From positions 1 through 64,000 of the forward strand of contig UQFQ01000004.1 of the NCBI GenBank assembly GCA_900540395.1: a stretch of DNA of 64,000 nt, in the 5' to 3' direction. Below are positions 7,708-16,978 of the stretch, piece after piece. This DNA is from an uncultured Mollicutes bacterium (GTDB lineage: Bacteria; Bacillota_I; Bacilli_A; RFN20; CAG-826). Numbering within the stretch: the stretch's first letter is position 1; each line of letters begins with the position of its first letter. The position numbers and the translations under genes are program-made. The notes below the pieces were generated by a model. The model ran no database searches. It saw only the letters and a program-made list of their open reading frames with translations, and was not told the origin of the DNA.

Positions 7708-9687
7708 TTAGTTTAATTCGGCTTTCAATTCAAACATAATATCTCTAAGCTTAATAGCTTTTTCAAAGTCAAATTCTTTAGATGCCTTATACATTTCTTT
7801 TTCAACTTCTTTAATTTTTCTTTGAAGTTCTTTCTTTGTAAGTTTTGCTTTAGAGTTAAGAACTTCTTCAGCTTCCGTTTCTGTATTGTGAATTGGAGCC
7901 TGAATTGGTTTAACAATTGTAGTTGGTATAATGCCATTCTCATCATTGTATTTAGCCTGAATTTCACGACGTCTATTAGTTTCATCGATGCACTCTTTCA
8001 TCGACTTAGTAACACTATCAGCATACATAATTGCTTTACCATGACTATTTCTAGCTGCACGACCAACAACTTGGATTAAACTTCTTGTGCTTCTTAAAAA
8101 TCCTTCTTTATCAGCGTCTAGAATGGCAATTAAGCTGACTTCTGGAATATCTAAGCCTTCTCTAAGAAGATTGATACCCACTAATACGTCATACTTCCCT
8201 TTTCTTAATTGATAAATAATTTCACTTCTTTCAAGCGTCTTACATTCACTATGTAAATAAACTGTTTTAATTTCCCTATCTTTTAAATATGCAGTTAAAT
8301 CTTCAGCAGTTTTAATAGTTAAAGTTACTATCATTACCCTTTCGTTTTTTGCAATCCTATCTTTAATCTCACTAATTAAATCGTCAATTTGACCTAAAGT
8401 TGGTCTTACTTCAATTTCAGGATCTAAAAGTCCGGTTGGACGTATAATTTGCTCGACAAACTCACCGTTTGTTTTTCCAAGTTCATAATCTCCAGGCGTT
8501 GCACTTGTACAAATAACTTGATTAATTTCTCCTTCGAATTCTTCAAAATTAAGTGGTCGGTTATCCAAAGCACTAGGTAATCTAAAACCATAATCAACTA
8601 AAGTAACTTTTCTAGAATGATCTCCATTATACATCCCTCTTACTTGAGGAAAACTAACGTGACTTTCATCAACAATCAAAAGATAATCTTTAGGAAAATA
8701 GTCCATTAAACAAAATGGTTTTTGACCAGGCTTACGGTTATCAATATGACGAGAATAGTTTTCGATACCTGGACAGATTCCAAACTCTTCAAGAGAAGCA
8801 ACATCTTGTTTAGTTCTCATCTCAATTCTTTCTTTTTCTAAAGGTTTCCCTTCTCTATCAAAATAAGCCATTCTCTCATCAAGTTCAGCAAGAATAGATT
8901 TACAGGCTCTTAAGATATTTTCTCTAGTGGCTGCGTGATCATAAGCTGGAAATAAATCATAATAATGATATTTTTCGATAATTTCGCCAGTTAGATAATT
9001 ACATTTAGCAATTGTTTCAACTTCATCGCCAAAACAATCTAAACGAATATACCAATCATCGCTATTAGCAGGCATAATATCTATTAAATCTCCGTGGACT
9101 CTAAATCTGCCTGGACTAAGTTCAATATCATTCCTTTTATATTGTGAATTTAAAAGTTTACCAAAGAATTCTTTTCTATTAATTTCCTCGCCAACTCTAA
9201 CATCAAAAACAAGTTTTTTATATTCATCCGGATCAGTTAATCCATAAATTGAAGCAACTGAGGCTACAACAATAGTATCTCTTCTACTAACAATCGAATT
9301 AACAGCACTTACTCTCATCATCTCAATTTCTTCATTCATAAGAGCTGATTTATCAATATAAGTATCTGTTGATGGAATATAGGCTTCAGGTTGATAAAAA
9401 TCAAAGTTTGATACAAAATACTCAACTCTATTTTCCGGAAATAATTCCTTCATTTCAGCATAGAGTTGGCCGGCCAAAGTTTTATTATGCACAAGAATTA
9501 GGGTTGGACGTTGCACTTTTTCGATGACATTAGCCATAGTAAAAGTCTTGCCGGTACCTGTTGCACCAAGTAGAACCTGGTAACGCTTACCATCATTTAG
9601 TCCTTTTACTAATTCTTTTATAGCAGTTGGCTGGTCGCCAGTAGGTTTAAACTCACTATGTATTACAAATGGTTTACTCTCGTTCAT
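7708..9687 (-). CDS. uvrB: UvrABC system protein B
   Basis: Damage-verifying helicase-like subunit of nucleotide excision repair; it is loaded by UvrA and then recruits UvrC. Seen: Walker A GATGTGKT (about residue 41), the Tyr-rich beta-hairpin region EYFVSNFDFYQPEAYIP, the DESH box in LLIVDESHVS, helicase motifs TSATPGDYE and QVVGRAARN, and the C-terminal UVR domain ending DFEKAIKLRDIMFELK. Length (659) is normal. Its start overlaps the end of the yitT-like gene by 14 bases. uvrA and uvrC are not in the window. Confidence 0.97.
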   Translation of the reverse strand: MNESKPFVIHSEFKPTGDQPTAIKELVKGLNDGKRYQVLLGATGTGKTFTMANVIEKVQRPTLILVHNKTLAGQLYAEMKELFPENRVEYFVSNFDFYQPEAYIPSTDTYIDKSALMNEEIEMMRVSAVNSIVSRRDTIVVASVASIYGLTDPDEYKKLVFDVRVGEEINRKEFFGKLLNSQYKRNDIELSPGRFRVHGDLIDIMPANSDDWYIRLDCFGDEVETIAKCNYLTGEIIEKYHYYDLFPAYDHAATRENILRACKSILAELDERMAYFDREGKPLEKERIEMRTKQDVASLEEFGICPGIENYSRHIDNRKPGQKPFCLMDYFPKDYLLIVDESHVSFPQVRGMYNGDHSRKVTLVDYGFRLPSALDNRPLNFEEFEGEINQVICTSATPGDYELGKTNGEFVEQIIRPTGLLDPEIEVRPTLGQIDDLISEIKDRIAKNERVMIVTLTIKTAEDLTAYLKDREIKTVYLHSECKTLERSEIIYQLRKGKYDVLVGINLLREGLDIPEVSLIAILDADKEGFLRSTRSLIQVVGRAARNSHGKAIMYADSVTKSMKECIDETNRRREIQAKYNDENGIIPTTIVKPIQAPIHNTETEAEEVLNSKAKLTKKELQRKIKEVEKEMYKASKEFDFEKAIKLRDIMFELKAELN

Positions 9688-10786
9688 GATTATCTTGTGA
9701 ATTTTCTAAGCTATCATTAGAAACAACATCTTTTTCTTGAGTTTCTACTTTATTTTTAGCCTTAATTTTCTTTTTTAATGATTTTAAATAGCGCTCTGAA
9801 TTATTAATATTTATATTTTCAAAGCCTTCTCCACCTGTAAATAATGTTTGATAAAAAGTACAAAAAGCTTTTGGATCAATTTTAGCAATTCCGTTTCTTA
9901 CTTTGTTATAATCTCTTCTAGAAAAAACTATTCTTACCATTGTTTTTTCTTCTTTTGAGTAGGCGCCTACTACCTTTGAAACAGTTGCACTTCTATCAAG
10001 TTCTTTAATGGAAAATTGACAAATTTCATCAACTTTATTGGTAACAATATCAACACAATAAGCACTTGTTTGTCCGCTATATATTATCTCAACCATCAAT
10101 GAACACATAAATGCAGAAATAATACCAACAAGTCCACCAATTAATGAAATCGTATTCCCTTTTGTTAAATCAATAATAATACCAATTAAAACAATGCCAC
10201 CATCAAATAAGAAAAAAGGAATAGATTCTTTAATGCCTGTAAATTTACTTACAATGAAAGTTAAAATATCAACCCCTCCGGTAGAACCGCCTCCATGAAA
10301 TGTAATTGAGCAACCAACACCAAGAATCATTCCACCAAGCAAACCTATAACAAGTAAGAAACCACCATCTACCATCGATAATTGAGATAAATTTGTAATG
10401 ATTCCGTTTTCTAAAACAAAACCACTCCCTTCGCCTAATAAAACATTTAAAAATTCAGGCAAAATCGAAGTTCTCAAAAATATAGAAATAAAAATAGGAT
10501 AAAAAATAGTTGAGATCAGCGAGGATATTGTAAATTTAAAGCCCAATAAAATTAACCCAAGAACAAATAGCGCCCAGTTTAATATATAGCTCATGATATC
10601 AGGAGCAATAAATTCGGCTGTTAAAATTGTAATGCCACTTACTCCACCACTAATAATAGAAAACGGAATTAAGAAAAAAGCATTACCAGCACTTACAATA
10701 AATGTACCAATTAGAACTAAAGTTAAGCTACGGATGTTTCTCTTTAAATTTTCTTTTTTAAAAAAGGCTTTAAGGTAATTAAGCAC
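9674..10786 (-). CDS. YitT-family membrane protein (DUF161 plus DUF2179)
   Basis: About 370 residues: five or six N-terminal membrane helices with the family's glycine-rich ISGGVSGI and GGGSTGGVDIL segments, then a soluble C-terminal DUF2179 domain (from about residue 255, ending in the GGEGFENI region) and a charged tail of about 40 residues. I chose GTG at 10786 because it follows AGGAGG by 9 bases and overlaps the prfB stop; the in-frame ATG at 10840 lies well inside prfB and lacks a ribosome site. The role of the family is unknown. Neighbours are prfB and uvrB. Confidence 0.88.
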   Translation of the reverse strand: MLNYLKAFFKKENLKRNIRSLTLVLIGTFIVSAGNAFFLIPFSIISGGVSGITILTAEFIAPDIMSYILNWALFVLGLILLGFKFTISSLISTIFYPIFISIFLRTSILPEFLNVLLGEGSGFVLENGIITNLSQLSMVDGGFLLVIGLLGGMILGVGCSITFHGGGSTGGVDILTFIVSKFTGIKESIPFFLFDGGIVLIGIIIDLTKGNTISLIGGLVGIISAFMCSLMVEIIYSGQTSAYCVDIVTNKVDEICQFSIKELDRSATVSKVVGAYSKEEKTMVRIVFSRRDYNKVRNGIAKIDPKAFCTFYQTLFTGGEGFENININNSERYLKSLKKKIKAKNKVETQEKDVVSNDSLENSQDNHERE

Positions 10787-11889
10787 TCTTTTTTGCCTCC
10801 TCTTTAAGATATGAAAAGATAAATCCTTCAATATATCCATCCATAACTTTGCTTACTTGAGTATCTTCGTAATTTGTACGATTGTCTTTAACTAAAGTAT
10901 ATGGGCAAAAAACGTAACTTCTAATTTGCGACCCCCATTCAATGTTCTTTTGTTCTCCAACAATTCCTTTTAATTTATTTTTTCTTTCTTCTTCTTGACG
11001 AGCAAAAAGTTGAGATTTCAGCATGTTCATCGCTAATTCTCTATTTTTGAGTTGAGTTCTTTCGACTTGGCAAGAAACAACAATGCCTGTCGGGATGTGT
11101 GTAATTCTAACCGCAGTTTCGACCTTATTAACGTTTTGACCACCTGCTCCTCCAGATCTATAAGTATCAATTTTTAAATCGGCAAGGTTAATTTCTACAT
11201 TAACTGAATCATCAAATTGTGGAATTACATTCACACTAGCAAAACTAGTATGTCGACGCGCATTTGCATCAAAAGGTGAAATCCTAACTAATCGATGAAC
11301 ACCTTTTTCACCTTTTAACATCCCATAAGCATATTTTCCTTCAATAAGAAGCGTAACACTTTTTACACCAGCTTCTTCGCCTGGTAAAAAATCTAAAACT
11401 TTATAAGTGAAATTTTTTAGCTCACAAAATCTTTCATACATTCTTAAAAGCATATTTGCCCAATCGCACGCTTCAGTTCCGCCTGCTCCTGGATGAATTT
11501 GAATAACACAATCAAGATTATCATATTCGCCACTAAATAAAACTAAGGTATTCAATTCTTCTAAATCTTTTTTTAAATCTTTAAAAGTTGACACTAAAAG
11601 ATCTGATAATTCTTCATCATTAACATCAAGTGTATCAGCAAGTTCATTTAAATCTTTTATTGTGGATTCTAGTTTTTTATAAAGTTGAATTTTATATAGA
11701 ATATCGTTTTTCTCATCGATAATTTTAGAGGCTTCCCTTTGGTTACTCCAAAAGTCGTCTTTTAAAGATAAAGCCTCTAATTCTTCAGCTTTTTTAGATA
11801 ATTTATCTAAGTCAAAGTGAACTACCAAGCTGTTCAATTTGCTCGGTAGCCTCTTTTAATTCATTTTTAAATTCATATAAATCAATCAT
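10779..11889 (-). CDS. prfB: Peptide chain release factor 2, with programmed +1 frameshift
   Basis: Ends translation at UAA and UGA. It is read in two frames. A 25-codon first part starts at ATG 11889 and ends at TGA (11812-11814) in the context CTT TGA C; a +1 slip on CTT continues into the main frame (GAC TTA GAT), giving about 369 residues. The main frame carries the RF2 stop-recognition SPF tripeptide (RLVRISPFDANARRH) and the catalytic GGQ (GGAGGQNVNK). UGA is itself the RF2 signal, so the site makes the gene self-regulating, as in most bacteria. The usual internal AGGGGG stimulator is weak here (CTTGGTAGT). It follows secA closely, as in Bacillus. Confidence 0.95.
11812..11817 (-). other. 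prfB +1 frameshift site (CTT TGA)
   Basis: On the minus strand CTTTGAC, the conserved slippery codon plus in-frame UGA of RF2 genes. Reading from 11889 the frame closes here; shifting by one base opens the long RF2 frame. Presence of this sensor shows that UGA is a stop codon in this organism. Confidence 0.93.
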
Positions 11890-11900
11890 AGACAACCCCT

Positions 11901-14492
11901 TTAATTTGTGTGGATATCATCATATTCATGATCTACTGCTGCTGTAGCATTCTTATCAATATCAGTAATATTTAAATCTTTACCTGTCTCTTTAGTAACG
12001 ACTTTCATATCTTTTGTTTCTTCAGCAGGAGCTTCAGCTTGTTTATGAACTTCGTTTTGAGCTTGAGTATTTACAGCATACGTATCTTTTTCGTCTGCTT
12101 TCTTTTGAACCTTAACATTTAATAAGTTAAGAACAACTTCAAGTGAAATAGTTTCAAGCATATCTCTAAACATTGCCCAGCCTTCATTAACATAATCTTG
12201 AAGTGGGTTAATTTGTCCATAACTTCTTAATGAAACTGACTCTCTAAATCTAGACATGTTATCAATTTGTTGCGTCCAGTTTCTATCAATACATTTAAGT
12301 GTAATTTGTCTTTCAATTTGATCAGCAGTTTCTTTGTCCCGTTCTCTTCTTTTAATTTGATAGGCGTTAGCTAAAACTTCGCCAATATCTTCTCCGGCTT
12401 CTTCAGGAGCAGCCTCATCGTATAAATCCCAATTAATAGCTGCATCATCGAGAAATCTAGGAACAGATAAATCATGTAATTTTTTTGCACTTACTGTTCT
12501 ATTTGATTGTTCGTCATAAACACTTCTTTTACAAAGAGCAACACCACAATCTTTAAATGTTTCGGATAATAAATCATTGATATCACTAGCAAAAATAATT
12601 TGGTCACGCTTTGCATACATAATTTGTCTTTGCTTACTTAAAACATCATCATAATCAAGCAAGTTCTTACGTACATCAAAGTTTTGGCCTTCAATACGTT
12701 TTTGAGCACTAGTGATAGCGCTACTTAAAAGTCTACTTTCGATTGCTTCATCACCATAATTTGCAAAAGATTTTCTCAAATTATCGCTAGCAAATCTAAC
12801 CATTAATTCATCATCTAATGAAACATAGAATCTAGAAAAACCAGGGTCACCTTGACGTCCGCTTCTACCTCTTAATTGGTTATCGATACGTCTAGATTCA
12901 TGTCTTTCAAGACCGAAAACACAAAGTCCACCTAATTCTCTTGTTTCAGGAGTAAGTTTAATATCAGTACCTCTACCAGCCATATTAGTGGCAAGAGTAA
13001 TGTGATTCTTTTCACCAGCATGGGAGATAATTTCTGCTTCTCTAGCATGGTTTTTAGCATTTAACATTTCATATTTTAAGCCAACTTCATCAAGATATTT
13101 TGCTACTTCTTCACTAGCTTCGACACTTGGAGTACCAATCAAAATAGGTTGCCCTAGATTATGTCTTTCAACAACTTCTTTAACTAAAGCTTTAATCTTT
13201 GCTGTTTTTGTTGCAAAAATATAGTCTAATTCATCTTTTCTAATAACTGGTTTATTTGGTGGAATACATACAACTTTCATGTTGTAGATTTTTCTAAATT
13301 CTTCTTCTTCAGTTTTAGCAGTACCGGTCATACCAGCCATTTTCTTAAATAATCTAAAGAAGTTTTGATAAGTAATAGTTGCTAAAGTAACAGTTTCTTC
13401 TTTAATTTTTACACCTTCTTTAGCTTGAATAGCTTGTTGTAAACCATCGCTATATTCTCTTCCTTTTAAAACACGGCCTGTAAATTGGTCAATAAGTTGA
13501 ATTGTATTGTCTTGGTCAACAAGATATTCAACATCTCTAGCCATAATATAGTTTGCTTTAAGAGCTTGGTGAATTCTATGAACTAAGTCTTGATATTGAG
13601 GAGCATATAGGTTTGCAATACCAAACATTTTTTCAGCTTTATCAACACCTTTATCAGTTAAAGAGCAAGATTTTGTTTTTATATCAACAACAAAGTCTCC
13701 ATCTGGAACATATTCAGGATGTTTTCTCTTATAATCTTCATCAACATCAGTTGATCTTTTGAGCATTTTTACGAATCTATCAGCGATTTGATATTGAGAC
13801 ATTGATGCTTTTGCGCCACCAGAAATAATAAGTGGGGTTCTAGATTCATCGATTAAAACACTATCAGCTTCGTCAACAATACAATAATTTAAGCCTCTTA
13901 AAACACGTTGTTTTTTACTTGGAGCCATATTATCTCTTAAGTAGTCAAAACCAAGTTCAGAGTTAATAGTATATGTAACATCACATTGATGTGCTTTTTG
14001 TTTTTCAGTTGTTGTTAAACTATGAAGGTTAACACCAACAGTTAAGCCTAACAAACGGTAAATTTGACCCATTTCGTTAGCGTCTCTTTGTGCTAAGTAC
14101 TCATTAACAGTAACAACGTAAACACCTTTACCTTCAAGAGCGTTTAAATAAACTGGCATTGTTGCAGTTAAAGTTTTACCTTCACCAGTTTTCATTTCAG
14201 CAACATCGCCATCATTTAAAACAAGGCCACCTATGACTTGGCATTCAAATGGATATAAGCCCAAGACTCTGCGTGCAGCTTCTCTACAAACAGCAAAAGC
14301 TTCTGTTTTAATATCTTGAAGAGTTTCGCCTTTTTTAAGTCTGTCTTTAAATTCTGTTGTTTTTGCTCTAAGTTGATCATCACTAAGTTTTTTCATCTCT
14401 TCACCAAGAGATAAAACTTTTTTTGCTTCTTTTACATACTTTTTTAAGATGTGTTGATCTACTCTAAATATTTTCTCAATAACATTTCCCAT
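11901..14492 (-). CDS. secA: SecA preprotein translocase ATPase
   Basis: Motor that drives proteins through SecYEG. Seen: Walker A in MKTGEGKTLTA (residues 100-110), DEAD-type box in VDEADSVLIDESRTPLIISG, helicase motif GRSGRQGDPG, and the LLDYDDVLSKQR helical scaffold segment. At 863 residues it is full length through the scaffold, but the C-terminal tail (acidic, ending YDDIHTN) lacks the zinc-binding Cys/His motif that binds SecB in many SecA proteins. The order comFA-comFC-secA-prfB matches Bacillus except that hpf, normally just before secA, is missing. Confidence 0.97.
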   Translation of the reverse strand: MGNVIEKIFRVDQHILKKYVKEAKKVLSLGEEMKKLSDDQLRAKTTEFKDRLKKGETLQDIKTEAFAVCREAARRVLGLYPFECQVIGGLVLNDGDVAEMKTGEGKTLTATMPVYLNALEGKGVYVVTVNEYLAQRDANEMGQIYRLLGLTVGVNLHSLTTTEKQKAHQCDVTYTINSELGFDYLRDNMAPSKKQRVLRGLNYCIVDEADSVLIDESRTPLIISGGAKASMSQYQIADRFVKMLKRSTDVDEDYKRKHPEYVPDGDFVVDIKTKSCSLTDKGVDKAEKMFGIANLYAPQYQDLVHRIHQALKANYIMARDVEYLVDQDNTIQLIDQFTGRVLKGREYSDGLQQAIQAKEGVKIKEETVTLATITYQNFFRLFKKMAGMTGTAKTEEEEFRKIYNMKVVCIPPNKPVIRKDELDYIFATKTAKIKALVKEVVERHNLGQPILIGTPSVEASEEVAKYLDEVGLKYEMLNAKNHAREAEIISHAGEKNHITLATNMAGRGTDIKLTPETRELGGLCVFGLERHESRRIDNQLRGRSGRQGDPGFSRFYVSLDDELMVRFASDNLRKSFANYGDEAIESRLLSSAITSAQKRIEGQNFDVRKNLLDYDDVLSKQRQIMYAKRDQIIFASDINDLLSETFKDCGVALCKRSVYDEQSNRTVSAKKLHDLSVPRFLDDAAINWDLYDEAAPEEAGEDIGEVLANAYQIKRRERDKETADQIERQITLKCIDRNWTQQIDNMSRFRESVSLRSYGQINPLQDYVNEGWAMFRDMLETISLEVVLNLLNVKVQKKADEKDTYAVNTQAQNEVHKQAEAPAEETKDMKVVTKETGKDLNITDIDKNATAAVDHEYDDIHTN

Positions 14493-14520
14493 AATTTATT
14501 TCCTACGCATTTAAAGATTT

Positions 14521-14540
14521 TAACATTATATATAATGTTA
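14521..14540. promoter_or_regulatory. 20-bp perfect palindrome in the secA promoter region
   Basis: TAACATTATATATAATGTTA is identical on both strands and lies 29-48 bases upstream of the secA start. It contains TATAAT or TATATA -10 candidates; on the minus strand TTAGAA lies 17 bases before TATATA. It may be the -10 region with an overlapping repressor site, or simply A/T-rich symmetry. The rest of the 210-bp gap shows only a motif copy near 14687. Confidence 0.45.
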
Positions 14541-14702
14541 TGAAAGCAAATTTCTAACCTTAAAATCTCTAAAATTTGCATTTTAAAGTTCTAACTTAAG
14601 AAAAATTCCTTCCTTTAAATTCAAAATCAATTGTTTAGAAGAATTAAATATTCTTAAAATAAACCCATGATTTGGTCAAAAACATTGCAAATCTTAACTT
14701 AT

Positions 14703-15434
14703 TTATACAATTTCTATATTTTTACTTCCTTCTTTTTTCGTTAATTCGTTTAACTCCTCCTCGCTAAAAACACGTTTTGCAATTACCAACACCTTTAAAT
14801 TTAAAGGATTTAGGTCTTTAATCTTTTTAATACATGCCTTTAAGGTTGAGCCAGTTGTACAAACATCATCTACTAATAGAATCTTTTTACCAGCAAGATC
14901 AGTTTTTCCTTCTTTAAATTTTATAAACTTACCAACTTCATGCCTCTTATGATAATTTTGATCAGATTGCTTGTGATTTTCACTCTTATAGAAGATATCA
15001 TGCATATTTAAACCAAGGCAATTAAACATGTATGAAACATGATTCTCCTCTTTGTGCGAAGGAACTAATACAATCTCAAAATCACGAAAAAGAGTTTTAA
15101 GTTCAAGAGCAAACGGGCCAACAAAGACATTGGCTAATTCAAAGTCTCCACACCCTTTATATTGATATATTTTCTCTTTAACAAAATCGCTATATTCATA
15201 AATAGCTAAACATTCAACATCATCAATTTTAAATTCAATAAAGCTAGGATTTAGCTGATTTAAACAACTATAGCAAATAATTCCGTTGTTTAAAAAATCA
15301 TGGTATGCTCCGTTTTTTATCTCTTTAAAACATATCTTACAAATTTTTGTTGGCGTCGATAATGGTTTGTCTGGCTTCAACCATTTCTTTAGTTTTTCTA
15401 CTCCCGATAAAAATAACTTCTCCATCTGTTGCAT
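14703..15434 (-). CDS. comFC: ComFC-like phosphoribosyltransferase-fold protein
   Basis: Competence-associated protein needed in related species for DNA uptake or processing. Seen: an N-terminal zinc-finger-like CKICF ... CYSC arrangement and the PRTase loop LLVDDVCTTGSTL (about residue 190), with the family's NYHKRHEVGKF segment before it. The start is uncertain: ATG 15434 follows GGAAG by about 8 bases but lies about 100 bases inside comFA; other in-frame choices are ATG 15425 and TTG 15380, which would remove only residues before the Cys cluster. It follows comFA in a different frame. Confidence 0.85.
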   Translation of the reverse strand: MQQMEKLFLSGVEKLKKWLKPDKPLSTPTKICKICFKEIKNGAYHDFLNNGIICYSCLNQLNPSFIEFKIDDVECLAIYEYSDFVKEKIYQYKGCGDFELANVFVGPFALELKTLFRDFEIVLVPSHKEENHVSYMFNCLGLNMHDIFYKSENHKQSDQNYHKRHEVGKFIKFKEGKTDLAGKKILLVDDVCTTGSTLKACIKKIKDLNPLNLKVLVIAKRVFSEEELNELTKKEGSKNIEIV

Positions 15435-16473
15435 CTTTTTTTCTTCCAACTCGTCCAGAGATTTGGATTAAAGCTTCTTTTGTGTATATAAAAGATGAAG
15501 CATTAAAAATTATTACCTGTAAATTCTTTAAAGTAACGCCCCTTTCTAAAACTGCTGTGGTTACTAAAAATTTATATTCGTTTTTTCGAAACTTCTCGAT
15601 ACGCAAACTTCGATCTTTACATTTAGAGTGAACAAAATTTCCATTAATCCTAAAGAGTTTCATAAGCGTATATAAATTTTCACACTCCTCAATAGTTGGA
15701 GAAAATATTAGGAGCGGTTTTTCTTCCTTCATAAATTGTTTGAACTTATAAAAAAGATAAATATAATTTATGATTTTTAGATTAACAAAAATCGATGGCT
15801 CTGGGATTTTTTTGCCATGATAGCGTTTAAATAAAGTAACAATTCCAAAACCTTCTTTGCTGTACTTTGAAAGCAAATTGTCAGAAGGTGTAGCCGACAT
15901 CAAAACATGGTTACCTCGAACACTTCGGTTAAAAAAACTTTCCAAAACATCATTATCTTTATAAGGAAAAGCATCTACTTCATCTAAAATAAGTAAATCA
16001 AAATATTTTTCATACCTAAAAAGTTGATGTGTTGTTAAACAAATTATATCCCCCTCTAAAACCGATGTATTACCACCATATACACAAACAACTTTGTACT
16101 TTTTAAAAGCATCTTGTAATCTTAATGACAATTCAATCACAACATCTCTTCTAGGTATTGCAAAACCAACTTGTAGTTTGTTTTTTAAAGCATATTCAAT
16201 CACAGCATAAACCAATTCAGTTTTGCCAGCCCCACAGACGGCATAAACAAGAGTGTTAATATGTTTTTGATAATTACTTAAAATCGCACTAGAAACTCTT
16301 TTTTGATCATCACTTAATTCATAATCAATTTTTAAATAGCCAGTTGTTGAACGGTATTCAAATTCATCTGCAGCTTCTCCTCTAAACGAAATACATCTTC
16401 TGCAATAAGGTACTCCATTTTTATATCCGATATACTTTTCATCTTCGTTACCACATAAAGAACACTTAAATAT
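15337..16473 (-). CDS. comFA: ComFA-like DNA uptake ATPase, apparent ATA start
   Basis: Superfamily 2 helicase-like ATPase that helps pull single-stranded DNA into competent cells. Translating upstream of the first TTG (16215) gives an uninterrupted N-terminus with a four-Cys zinc site (CSLC ... YCRRC), then Walker A (VCGAGKTEL), the DEVD box (LILDEVDAFPY), MSATP and a C-terminal helicase motif (QISGRVGR). No ATG, GTG or TTG lies in frame before the Cys cluster; ATA at 16471-16473 sits 7 bases after AGGAGG, an ideal distance. The product would be about 378 residues against about 460 in B. subtilis. The Shine-Dalgarno sequence is in the 3' arm of a terminator-like hairpin. Confidence 0.85.
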   Translation of the reverse strand: MFKCSLCGNEDEKYIGYKNGVPYCRRCISFRGEAADEFEYRSTTGYLKIDYELSDDQKRVSSAILSNYQKHINTLVYAVCGAGKTELVYAVIEYALKNKLQVGFAIPRRDVVIELSLRLQDAFKKYKVVCVYGGNTSVLEGDIICLTTHQLFRYEKYFDLLILDEVDAFPYKDNDVLESFFNRSVRGNHVLMSATPSDNLLSKYSKEGFGIVTLFKRYHGKKIPEPSIFVNLKIINYIYLFYKFKQFMKEEKPLLIFSPTIEECENLYTLMKLFRINGNFVHSKCKDRSLRIEKFRKNEYKFLVTTAVLERGVTLKNLQVIIFNASSFIYTKEALIQISGRVGRKKDATDGEVIFIGSRKTKEMVEARQTIIDANKNL

Positions 16474-16479
16474 TTAAAA

Positions 16480-16508
16480 AACCTCCTTTCACTAATATAA
16501 AGGAGGTT
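16480..16508 (-). terminator. Terminator hairpin after rpiB that contains the comFA Shine-Dalgarno sequence
   Basis: On the minus strand a 10-bp perfect stem AACCTCCTTT / AAAGGAGGTT with a 9-nt loop, followed by TTTT. It has the form of a Rho-independent terminator for the rpiB operon. Its 3' arm is also the only ribosome site for comFA, so folding would hide it. Confidence 0.8.
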
Positions 16509-16540
16509 ATTCTATTTTTTTTAAAAAGAATTTTATTTTT

Positions 16541-16978
16541 TTATTTTTCGTAATCAATAATAGTGTTGACTCTTTTTTCGTGTCTTCCACCTTCAAATTT
16601 GGCATTTAAGAAAATATCAACTCTTCTTAAAACATCTTCTAAGCTCATGAAAGATTGACCAAAGGTAATCATGTTTGCATTATTATGTTCTCTAACCAAA
16701 TGCGAAACCTCATCGTTATATCCAATTCCGCATCTTATACCTTTAACTTTGTTTGCTGCCATACAAACGCCTTCGCCGCTACTACAAACAAGAATACCTA
16801 AATCGCTTCTCCTGTTAGAAACATCTTCAGCCGCTTTTAATGCAAATTCTGCATAGTTACACGAATCCAATGAATAAGTTCCTTCGTCAATTACTTTATG
16901 CCCTAAAGATTCTAAATGCTTTTTTACTTCTTCCTTATATTTAAAGCCAGCATGGTCGCTTCCAATAGAAATTATCAT
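16541..16978 (-). CDS. rpiB: Ribose-5-phosphate isomerase B
   Basis: Converts ribulose-5-phosphate and ribose-5-phosphate in the pentose phosphate pathway. Family-typical: N-terminal ISIGSDHAGFKYKEEVKKHL, the active-site Cys in GILVCSSGEGVCMAANK, and the C-terminal KFEGGRHEKRV segment with catalytic and phosphate-binding residues. Length 145 is normal. Start overlaps the tsaC stop by 4 bases, so it is the last gene of prfA-prmC-tsaC-rpiB. LacA/LacB or AlsB-like sugar isomerases share the fold, but the operon context favours RpiB. Confidence 0.93.
   Translation of the reverse strand: MIISIGSDHAGFKYKEEVKKHLESLGHKVIDEGTYSLDSCNYAEFALKAAEDVSNRRSDLGILVCSSGEGVCMAANKVKGIRCGIGYNDEVSHLVREHNNANMITFGQSFMSLEDVLRRVDIFLNAKFEGGRHEKRVNTIIDYEK

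Noticed and set aside
10787..10840. Upstream extension of the yitT-like protein
   Set aside because: It would lie in the prfB coding end and lacks a ribosome site, while GTG 10786 has AGGAGG at 9 bases.
11812..11814. Frameshift error splitting prfB
   Set aside because: CTT TGA C at codon 25-26 is the standard programmed site, not an error.
15337..16473. comFA as a decayed pseudogene
   Set aside because: Only the start codon is unusual. The frame is open from the zinc site through all helicase motifs, and an ideal ribosome site is present, so I keep it as a gene with an odd start.
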